Source: Hydrangea macrophylla (Eukaryota; Streptophyta; Magnoliopsida; Cornales; Hydrangeaceae). Taken from it: a stretch of 64,000 bases of DNA. The notes beneath the pieces are model-generated. The model did no database searches, had not been told where the DNA came from, and saw only the letters and a program-made list of their open reading frames with translations. The DNA lies in contig CM066982.1 in the NCBI GenBank assembly GCA_033977485.1, positions 11,089,218-11,153,217 on the forward strand. The letters are read 5' to 3'. Made by a program: the position numbers and the translations under genes. Positions 46,401 through 57,384 of this stretch are shown here, in pieces; the stretch's first letter is position 1, and each line of letters begins with the position of its first letter.

Positions 46401-49400
46401 AGGGTGCCAATATATGGAATTAGGGTTTCCATGTCCTCTGCGGAAGAAAGGTCAGTCCCCTTTTACGGGGAGGTAGCTCCCTTTTATAACACAAGGGGTT
46501 TCCTTTTTACAAATTAGCTAACCTAAGCCATTTAGGAAACTAATTGAAGTCGTCTTGATCTTATCCTATAGCACCGGATATGGCCATGGTTTTCCCAGGG
46601 CCGGCCCAGTAATTAACTACTATGGGCGCAGAAGCGTTTGTCAGGAAGCCAAACCAAGCTGTGCTAAGACGGCCCTGCCTAGAGAGGAGCCTACCTGAGT
46701 GCCCGTCTTTGCACTTCGCCGGGTTAGGCGCCCTGAGTCAGCTGGAGGTGACGGGTTCTTTACTTATCATCGACTCATCAACTACTAAAACTAAAAGCCA
46801 AAAAAATATGGGTAAATTACACTGAGCTCCCTTGAGAAATGTTGTAAATACACGGAGATCTCTCGTAATTTGAACAATTATAGTGACCCCCTTGATGTTT
46901 ATAGTTCTGTGACACTTACCTCCCCTATGTTATTCAACTGCTAGTTAATCAGACGGAAAAGTTCATTCTTCTGTTTGATTTAAGAAAGACTACTTTACCC
47001 TTGTTAGAACTTACAATAAAACAAAAACAACGCACTTCCTTCTTCTCACCGGTGTTCGGCTGATTTAGAGCTTATTTCATCGCACATTCCTGTCCTTCTA
47101 CTCTGTACATCTCCAATCTGTTAGTGCCTTTGTATATGCATACAAATACACACATTGTATATGTGTCGATCTATTCCTCTTATCTGCGGATAGGCGGTGG
47201 TGGGTGGTTAAGAATTGGGTCTCCAGTTTTGTCAATTTGCCTTGTTCTCTATTTCTTTCCTTCTGTTTGCAAGAAAATTCATCTATATTTGGATCTATCA
47301 GAGCATTCCAAAATCTCAACCTCAATTTAATTTTTTCGTAAAATGCTTGTCTGGACTAGGGTTGTGTCACACCCCAACCCGCCTCGGACGGATTAGAACA
47401 CGTGTGACAAAGCCCACATGCCAAAACACCCTTAATTACTAAGAAAAACATGGATTAGACCTCTTTGAATAGCTTCGCTGACACAAAACAGCCCCAAGGG
47501 CAAAATTGTCATTTATAAAGTATATCAAAATTTTACACCAAAAGATAGATCTTTGAGTCCCGGTTCCAACGCAAAAAACGGCGCGCGAATCCGAGTTTTG
47601 TAGAGAGAGTTATGCTTGTTTCCGTAAAAGTCAGCAGCTGTCAAAAACAGGGGCGGATCGATCCGCGAAAAGGGCGGATCGATCCATCTCATTAATTTTC
47701 AATCAGAATGTCCCCGAAAAAGGGGGGATCGATCCGCGAAAAGGCCGGATCGATCCGGCTTCTGCAGAACAGCTCCCTACTGCTTAAAAACATCATTTTT
47801 CAAGTCCAAACTTGTTCCAAACTTCCCAAAACTTTGTGAAACCCTTAAAACTCATTCTCAAAGCATTTCTAAATGTTTCTAAACATTAACACAACATCTC
47901 TAAAGCATGGATTGACAATCAAACACACCAATTCCTCCCATGAATCCAAGTCTTTTTTTTTTTTACATCAAAATCCATATTTCTCCCATTATACTCATGA
48001 CCATTCAATCATAGGAGAACTCAAGTTAAATTTACAACCAAAAAGGACTTTCTTCCAACATTATACAACTTGTGACTAACAAAGAAACCACCATCAACAT
48101 AGGACATAGTTAGCAATAACCCAACCTTTCAAGATACAAGTCCTCCAAATACAAGGTGATCCTAACACTTTCAAAACACAAGATGTTTTTAACCCATGGA
48201 TTACAAAGACTACCATTAACCAAAACTTCTATACACCTGTACATATCAACATAACTTGTAACCCCCACGCCCAACCGTCGCACGGATCATTTCCTCTCGT
48301 TCTCCCGTTCGGTACCTGCGATGGTTATTCAATAACCACAACAGAAAATATATTTTCGTTTAAGCTTTCGCTTAGTGAGGGAACTAATCATGCTATTGGA
48401 ATGTTTAATATGCAAATGCAACAATCATGATAAACAACAACAAATTGATCTCCGGAAAGTCAAGCAACTCAAGCCACCACCCCCGGGTCCTTCTCACCCC
48501 GGAATTTCTCACTCTTTTGGCGCATATAGCACAACACACACTCTCTTGTGACCCCGAAGGGGCCACCGGCATTTCATTGTGGTCGTCACCACGTCCTACT
48601 CATTGAGGACTTCCTATCCCTTACATATGGGACCTATAAATGGTGCTCACTACTTGACTTCCCTTTGATCCACATAAGCATTTAAGCAACTTAGCATATA
48701 AGCATATAAGCATATCAATTTCACAACTTTGACATGCTTTTTACTCAATTTCAACAACACATATAAATATAAACATGGATTAAGCATTCTAAGCCAACAA
48801 TTATCACACCAACATATCTAAACACCCAATTTTGGGATTAGAGCACTCACCTCTTTGATTTATACGCAACTAAGCTTAGAATCCCCCAATTCCTTCCCAA
48901 GTTTAGCTCAATTTCTAGTTAGTGATAATCCTACACAAGTTTGGTACCAAGAACATCGTTTATTAAGAACGGCCGCCGTAAAAACGTTGCCGAAAATGAA
49001 AATAAAGGACGTGCATGTGATCCTCTTACCTCCACGAGTCCAAATCCGGTCTTGGTTCGTGAATCCGACGCCGGACGGCGAAGATACGGTGAGAAACGTC
49101 GTCGAGAATTCCGTCGCCGACCCGAGCTCTCGTTCTCTCTTGAATTTCTGGAGAATCCAACTGAATTTTGTGCTTAAGACACATATGCTACATGCATATG
49201 TGTGTTGGCACAACTTTCTCCTATTCTCATTTACCTCCCCCAACTTTCTTTAAGTTTTATTATGAAGCCCCCATGTTATTTACATTAACTACCCATCTTT
49301 TCTAAAAGGATTTAATCTAAGTCCCGCGTGGGTCCCAAACGTGGTCCCACATAATTCATGAGGTTGCTATTAAACCTACCAATTATTAATTTTATTCAAA

Positions 49401-52400
49401 TACGCCCTCACATGGGTACCCAAATTGGTCCCCTTACCTATCATAAGACATTATAATATCAATAAACATTTAAACAAGTAATCATATAAGCACATAATGA
49501 CATGAAAATGCAAATTATTTTAATTAGACCCTCGTTGGGCCCCACATTTATACCAGTCCCGCCTTTCACAGGACTTTCATCTGTGTCCGCATTTGAACAC
49601 CTTTTTACATGTGGGTTCATAACCCCACCTTAATTCATCTCATGCATTAATTATCTTTAATTAACACACATTGATATCGCATTAATATTATTTTCCGGGT
49701 ACGGGTGTTACAGGTTGACTGCTTTCACTTTCAACATATATGGAAAATTTCAGAAACAGCCATCAAGAGTTTGATTTTTTTTTTTATATATACACACGTG
49801 TGTGTGTGTGGTATCATGGATTGTATCTGGTGTAGAACCCGTTGCCCTTTCCTTATCTCTCGTCTCTGTATTCCCTTGCCCTTTCCTAATCTTCTTTCCT
49901 CATATCCAGATTCCTTTACCTTTTCAAGATCTTCTTTCTGTATTATTTAGTGCATGTACCACGACAGCGAGGCCATGGCTAATTGCAGGATACTTTTGAG
50001 GTCTTCAGATTGGCTAGAGGTTGATTGGATGCGTACAATTTCACTTTAATAGGTTATTAGGCTGGCAATCTCATCTTACTGATCCTTAAAATACCAACAC
50101 TACACACACACACACACACACACACACATACGTTTAGAGACCTGTGGAGAGTGATCTATTGCAAAAGATTGATCTCCAAAACTGTTGACGTTCCTCTCTT
50201 TATATACACTAACCATATTTAGAAAATATATGTATGACATATGTGTAGAGGTCAGGGTACCTTATACATACCTATATATACATTGCTTGTCAAATTCACA
50301 CGATGCTATTAAATCATTTTATAAACTTTTCCTACTCAGAAATAAGCACTCAAACATGGGGCAGGATGGTAAAGTCACCCATTCTGTTACCACCGTGTAT
50401 GAAACCGTTCTGATATGGAAGGTCAATGTAATTTTTTAAAATTCGACGGAGGCTCGTATATTTACGACATACCTCAAGGAAAGTGAGTGTAATTTACCCA
50501 AAAATAGTCGCTTCGCAGATGTAGTTTATTACCTAGGGGTTTACTAATCTGTTAGGCTTTATTTGGTTTTTTGGATTTACGCAAGGAAAAGGAAAAAGAA
50601 AGGACGATGAGGAAAAATGTTTTCCTCGTGTTTGCCATAGTATTTTTCTCCATGCTTAAATAACATCAGATATTAAATCATTTTTCAGAATAAAATTTAC
50701 TATGAATCCAGAAATTGGAAGGGAAGTGACTAATAAAACCAAATTTTCCAATTTATTTTGCACCCTTTTCGTTCCTATTTTTCTCATTGTTATCCTAATT
50801 CATGAAAGAAAATAAATGTTTTTTCCTCATTGTTTTCTTTTCCTTTTCCCTCCTTGAATCCATGAACAAACCAAGCCTTAGTTTCCAGGATTCTTGACTT
50901 CTTCAGTCCACAATGCTTGGTGTTTATAATTTTGTTGATAGTTGCACGATAGGAGGAACTACTTGCCTCTATGGTCATTCTCGTATAATCTCCTCCCTTT
51001 GTTTTTTTTCCTCGTCTTATTCCTCCGTATCCTTTCTTCTGACATTTTTCCCTTTATAGTAAATGTTAAAGTATAAGGGTATCTTTGTAATTGTTAATAG
51101 TTTTCTCATTAATAATATATATATATATATATATATTGGCTAACCTATAGGGTTAAGCCTTCATTCTCACTATTTTCTCTTTGTCAACATGGTATCAGAG
51201 CCACCATGTCAAACCCTAACCACGTCCTAACCCAGCCCCTCCCTCACCATCGCCGAACAACCCAGCCCCTCCCTAACCATCGCCGGACCTCCTAGCCCCT
51301 CCCTGACCTGCGCGGCCACCTCCAGCCCCTCCCTGGCCTGCGCTGCAACCCCCAGCCCCTCCCTGGCCTGCGCCGCAACCCTCATCACCTTCCCTTTGCA
51401 GCTCCTTTTCAAACCACCCCCCCCCCCCCCCCCCCAAACCCCTTCACCTGCGCTTGGACAGCTATCTGAGCCCTTTTCCTTCATCTCTCAACCCTAATCG
51501 AGACCTCTTGGTACAGATTCGCATAGTCTGTCTTCAACGTGCAGTTCTGATTGGTGTTTTCTTCTTCATACTTTTTCGATCCTCCATGGGCCTCATTGAT
51601 TAAAGTCTGGTATGTGTTCTTTGTGAATGTGCTTCTCCGTTTGTGTTAGTGTGTTGGTTTAAGACTCCCATTCGATCGTTGGTTTCAGTATGGCTGATTT
51701 CGGTTCCAATAAGAATGTCCATGATATTGTAAGTACTCAAATTATCACGACCAAATTGAATGGGTCCAACTACTTGTTGTGGGCTCAAGCTATGAAAGTT
51801 GCTATAGGTGCTAGAAAGTAGCTCAAAAACATTTTGTCTGGACCTCCCTTGCAGGATGATAAAGGTTATGATGATTGGGTTTCTGAAAATTATACTGTTA
51901 TGTCTTGGTTGTGGAATAGTATGGAACCAACTATTTCATCAAATGTCATGTTTTTGTCTTCGGCCAAGGAGATTTGGGAGTCTATTCACGAGATGTTTTC
52001 CATGGACAACAATGTTTCTCGGGTCTACGATGTTTATCAGAATGAGAAGTCGATTGGTGAATACTACAGTACATTCAGGGGTTTAATGGATGAGTTAACA
52101 CAGTATCATCCGGTTACGAATGATGTGAGGAATTTTATGTCTCTAAATTCCTTGCTGGGTTACAATCTAACCTTCAATACGTCAAGTCACAAATATTAGC
52201 AGGTGATGGTAGCATACCTTCATTGAATAATGTGTATTCTCGCATTCTTCGTGTGACTACTAAGCCTTCAACCGCTTCTGAGCTCTCTGCAAAAGATAAT
52301 TCTGCACTTGTCACATATTCAGGTAATCAAGGGACCTTTCGTGGTTGTGGCAATTTTCATAGTCATCGAGGTCTTGGGGGTCGTGGTTTCGGTAATTACC

Positions 52401-55400
52401 AGTCAGGTTTTAATAGTAATCGAGGACGAGGGGGTCCTCCCGGTCCCGGTCGTGGTCGTGGTTTTGGTAGAGGACGTGGGAGAACTGGCTCTCTTCATTG
52501 TACCCACTGTGGGGGTGACAATCACACAGTTGATCGATGTTATGATCTACATGGTAAGCCATGGGAGAATCCGTCTAATCCAGCTTTGTTCACATCTGAT
52601 AATCCCTCGGCTCCTCCCTAGGAAGTTAGTGCTCCTATTCCACAAGCCGTTACATATTCTAATGAGTTTATCACTCTATCTTGGGAGGAGTATAATGCCT
52701 TGTCCAGCAATAATAACAGCTATCCGTGTCTAATTCCGTTGGCTTTGCTCATTCAGGTAATATTGCATGATTCTCTTCTTCTACTCCTTCCCCGTGGGTT
52801 ATCGACTCAGGAGTGTCTGCCCATATGACTGGTAAGTTTAATAATTTTTCCAAGTTAACTCGTTCACCTGCTAAGTCCTCAGTTGTTCTTGCTGACGGTC
52901 GATCTTGTCCCATTGTTGGGAGCGGTTCTGTCACTCCGACCTCTTCTCTTACTTTGTCTTCTGTTAGTTATATTCCTCAATTTCCTTTTAATCTCTTGTC
53001 AGTCAGTCAACTTACTAAATCACTTAATTGTTCTGTAACCTTTTACCCTGATTGTTGTGTCTTTCAGGATCTCAGCTCGAAGAAGATGATTGGTGGAGGT
53101 CATGAGCAGAATGGTCTTTTTACTACCTTGAACAACATCCCTCAACTAATAAACCGATGGCTTTACAGGCTGCTGTCTCACCGCATCAATGGCATTGTCG
53201 TCTGGGTCATCCGTCGTAGCAGTCCTTGAAGCTGGTTTTTTTGTCTTTTAAGTCTGTGTCTATGTTAGATTGTGAGGCTTGTCAGTTAGGCAAGCACCAT
53301 AGAGTATCTTTTCCGTTATGTCAAATTAATCGTCAGTCAACTCCTTTTGAGCTGGTTCATTCCGACATTTGGGGTCCATCTAGACATAAGAGTTTGTTAG
53401 GTTTTTTCTTATTTTGTTTCTTTTGTGGATGATTGTTCAAGGATGTCATCGATATTTTTAATGAAAGATTGTTCTGAAATTTCTTTAGTTTTTCAATTAT
53501 TTCATAGTGAGATTGTGACTCAATTTGGTTGTGCAATTCGTACTTTACAATTTGATATTGCTTTAGAATATGTTAAAGGATCACTTCAATCATATTGTGA
53601 TTCTCATGGGATTATACATCAATCTTCTTGTAGTTATACTCCTCAACAGAATGGAGTTGCTGAACGTAAAATACACATCTTCTAGAAGTCGCTAGAACTC
53701 TTATGATTCAAATGAAAGTCCCTAAGCAATTTTGGGGGGTTGCTGTTCTTACTGCTTGTTATCTTATAAATTGTATGCCCAGCTCTGTTCTTCACGGTGG
53801 CATTCCCCATTCTATCTTATGTCCTGATAAGACCTTATTTGTTTACCTCCTCGGGTGTTTGGTTGTGTTGCATTTGCTCATGTTCTTACTCCAGGTCAGG
53901 ATAAATTAGATCCTCGTGCTACAAAGTGTGTTTTGTGGGGTATTCTCGTACTCAAAAAGGATATAAGTGTTGGAATCCTCAGAATCGTCGTTATGTGGTT
54001 AGTGTTGATGTTACCTTTTTTGAAGGTACATCTTTTTTTTCATCGTCTGGAACCTCATTAGATGTTGATGTCCTTACTCCGGTTTCATCTGTTCCTCTGC
54101 CTATTCCTCCTACTTCTGGTTCTCCTACTTCTGGGTCCTTGCCATCACAAGTTTACCGTCGCCGTGAAAAGCCACAAAGAGCTGAGACTCCTTCTGCTCC
54201 ACCTCCATCATCATCAACTTCAGGTGAGGTCCCCCAGTCTGTTGATTTACCGATTGCGCTTCGTAAAGGTACTCGTTCTTGTACTAAGCATCCTATTGAT
54301 CAGGTTGTTTCTTTTTCTCATTTGTCTCCTACACTTTGCTCCTTTGTCTGTGCTTTATCCTCTGTGTCTGTCCCTAAGTCTCATACTCAGGCATTAACTT
54401 CACCGGGATGGAAGAGTGCTATGGATGAAGAGATGTTAGCTTTATCCAACGATGGTACTTGGGAGTTAGCTGATCTTCCTTTTGGGAAGCAAGTTGTGGG
54501 CTGTCGTTGGGTGTATGTGGTTAAGTATTAACCTGATGGTACTGTCGAGCGATTGAAAGCTCGGTTAGTTGCGAAAGGGTATACCCAAACCTTCAGTGTT
54601 GATTATTTTGAAACCTTTTTCTCCTGTTGCTCGTCTTAGTTCGGTTCGTGTACTATTGTCTGTTGCTGTTAATCAAAATTGGCCTCTTTACCAACTTGAT
54701 ATCAAGAATGGTTTTCTTCATGGTGACCTTCAGGAAGAGTTTTACATGGAGCAACCTCCTGGGTGTGTTGCTCAGGGGGAGTCACATAAGGTGTGTAGGT
54801 TGAAGAAAGTTATCTACGGGACTACGGCCTTAAACAGTCTCCAAGGGCCTGGTTTGACAAGTTTAGTCAAGTAGCTAGCTTATATGGGTTAAAGAGGACG
54901 AATTCTGATCACTCGGTGTTTGTGAGACGTTGTGAGAAAGGGACCGTTATTCTAGTAGTTTACGTGGATGATATAGTGATAACTGGCAATGATAATGAAG
55001 GTATACAGTTGTTGAAGACTCACTTGAGTAAACATTTTCATATGCAAGACTTGGGATTACTGCGTTATTTCTTAGGCATTGAAGTTGCTAGATCTAAGGA
55101 AGGAATTTGTTTGTCTCAGAGGAAGTATGCGCTTGATCTTCTAGATGAAACAGGATTGATGGGTTCAAAACCTGTTGACACTCCGATGGACTCAAATATA
55201 AAGTTTAGTAAAGATGATGGAGAAGACTTCAGTGATGCTGGACGATATAGAAGACTTGTGGGTAAGTTGATTTATTTGACTGTGACTCAACCTGATATCA
55301 CCTTCTCTGTAGGAGTTGTTAGTCAGTTTATGCAGAATCCAAAATTATCACATTGGGAGGCAGTGTGTCGTATTTTGAGATATTTGAAAGGTGCTCCTTG

Positions 55401-57347
55401 AAAAGGTTTAGTGTTGAAACCTTCAAATAACTTGGAGATAGTGGGGTTCTCAGATGCTAGTTGGGTAGGAGATCATTTAGATAGACTTTCGGTGTCAGGG
55501 TTCTGTGCATTTGTTGGTGGCAATCTTGTTACGTGGAAAAGTAAAAAGCAAAATGTAGTGGCAAGGTCGAGTGCTGAAGCTGAGTATAGAGCTATGGCTC
55601 ATACTGCTTGTGAGATGTTGTGGGTAAAATCTATTCTGGAAGAGATGGGGTTCTCAAGTGATCAACCTATGAAGATGTATTGTGATAATCAAGCTGCCAT
55701 GTACATTGCCAGTAATTCAGTGTTTCATGAGAGGACCAAGCACATTGAAGTCGATTGTCATTTTATTAGAGATATGGTCATAAGGAAACAAATTGTTACG
55801 TGTTTTGTTAGGACAAATCATCACTTAGGAGATATTTTCACTAAGGCTCTGAATAAGGGACATTTCTATGATCTTTGTAACAAGCTGGGCATGATAGATA
55901 TCTATGCTCCAGCTTGAGGGGGAGTGTTAAAGTATAAGGGTATCTTTGTAATTGTTAATAGTTTTCTCATTAATATAATATAAATACATATGTTGGCTAA
56001 CCTGTAGGGTTAAGCTTTCATTCTCTCTATTTTCTCTTTGTCAACAATAAAGAAACTGCAATTGTCTTCTTGAACTTGTAACTGCTAGATTATTTTCCTA
56101 GAGTATGTTTTACACTTGGTGTTGCGGTATAATTCTTTGGCTCATGGTGCCTTTGATATTTAGGTACTATACACAATCATTAGTTGAACTTTTCTGATTT
56201 CATAAATCAATTAGTAGCAACAATATTACTTTGAATGCTTTGGATAATTATCCTGATGTGAAGTAGTTATTATACTGGTAACCTTTTTGTGGGCATCATT
56301 TTAAGGTTTATGTGATTGGGGAGGATGGCATCTTGAAGGAGCTTGAGTTAGCTGGGTTTCAATATCTTGGGGGACCGGTATGTACAAATACCAACATTTG
56401 ATCCTCTGCACTACCTTATTTCACTATGAAAACTGCAACTGTTGCATAAACATGTGAGATTGTTTTCTTTCTTTTTTTTTTTTCATTTCTTTTTCTTTTT
56501 CTTTTTTCTTTTTTTTTTTTTTTTTTTGTCTCTTTTTTCCTGGAGGTAGCTGGTGGTAGAGAGAGAGGTTCTTCCTCTTTCCCTTCAAACACAAGGGAAA
56601 CTCTCTCTCCTCTCCCTCCCTCTCTGTCTACAAATTCACTGTCTCCACATATAATTATGCCTAAAATGTCAAGACAAAACTTTCTCCGATGCTAGTTGTT
56701 GTGTGTCCTTTTTTAAACATTTCTCTTTCACTTCTACTCTTTAACAAACTATCATCTGGGCACCAAACTGGTAAATTGTTTATGGCCTTGTGCTGCCACT
56801 GGCATTTTCTAATCACTTAATAGTTTCTCAGTTTCTCCTCTTATATGTAGATTTTGTATTTTTTTTTTGTACAGGAAGACGGCGGGAAAAAGATAGAACT
56901 AAAGCCTGGATTTTTTATGGAGCATGATGAGGATGTATAATTCCATAATCTCTGGCTGCTAATACTTCAGTATTAGCTGCATTTCATTTCTAAATTTTAA
57001 AAACATTGACAAAACTTATGTAAAGGACGTCGCGAGTTTCGTATATTCTTTAAAATCTCACAATGAAGTTGAAGACCAGTTATAAGCACTGTAGTATTAA
57101 TTGTAACGTACTTAAAAAGTTTGTCCATTGCTTTTAGGTTGGAGCTGTTGTGGTTGGATTTGATCGCTATTTCAACTACTACAAAGTTCAGTAAGTTGTC
57201 CTCATCTTTCACACATGTTTTCTTCCATAATGCACTTTTCAGTGTGCTCCAAACGTAATATTGCTGCTTTCATTGTCTTTTGCTTACATTGTTTTTCACC
57301 CTGGGAATTGTAGTCAACAAGAGGGAGCCTTAGTTTAGTCATCGAAG

Positions 57348-57384
<37 letters not shown>

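Larger units (their letters stand above)
46810..50499. mobile_element. Non-autonomous Mutator-like element interrupted by a solo LTR
   Basis: The left end GGGTAAATTACACTGAGC and right end TGAGTGTAATTTACCC are inverted, and similarity continues for about 80 bp (CTTGAG, TGT.GTAAATA, CGTAAT). GGGTAAATTACACT is a known plant MULE/MITE end. The flanks AAAAAATAT and AAAAATAGT are only roughly alike, so the 9-bp duplication is imperfect. Without the inserted solo LTR and its duplication the element would be about 1.34 kb, with no transposase. Confidence 0.6.
51064..56046 (+). mobile_element. Decayed Copia element with very short LTRs (Ale-like), 4.98 kb
   Basis: LTRs 51064-51189 (126 bp) and 55925-56046 (122 bp) start TGTTAAAG and end TGTCAACA; they differ at a few bases and in an AT run. 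The primer site TGGTATCAGAGCC follows at 51190 and a polypurine tract TTGAGGGGGAG ends at 55924. The flanks GTAAA and ATAAA differ at one base. Coding order gag-protease-integrase-RT-RNase H is complete but broken by many frameshifts and stops. Very short LTRs and this gag type suggest the Ale lineage, by recall only. It lies in the sense direction in PGLP1 intron 4. Confidence 0.88.
45929..56305 (+). other. PGLP1 intron 4 (10.4 kb), transposon-filled
   Basis: Contents in order: a possible minus-strand Copia LTR scrap (46140-46350), a Mutator-like element (46810-50499) interrupted by a Tekay-like solo LTR (47365-49712), about 560 bp of unclassified AT-rich DNA, and a decayed Copia element (51064-56046). 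Subtracting these leaves about 1.7 kb. The donor GTAATA and acceptor TTTTAAG look usable. Confidence 0.75.

Noticed and set aside
46596..46680. Possible tiny hAT-type element (CAGGGCCGG...CGGCCCTG)
   Set aside because: Only eight complementary end bases and no 8-bp target duplication (flanks GTTTTCCC and CCTAGAGA differ).
48855..49253. Overlapping ORFs of up to 132 codons in the solo LTR
   Set aside because: They lie in the R/U3 region of a recognised solo LTR with a perfect target duplication and match no known protein.
51227..51484. Repetitive minus-strand ORF of 85 codons
   Set aside because: It is produced by the minisatellite in the Copia leader; no support as a protein.
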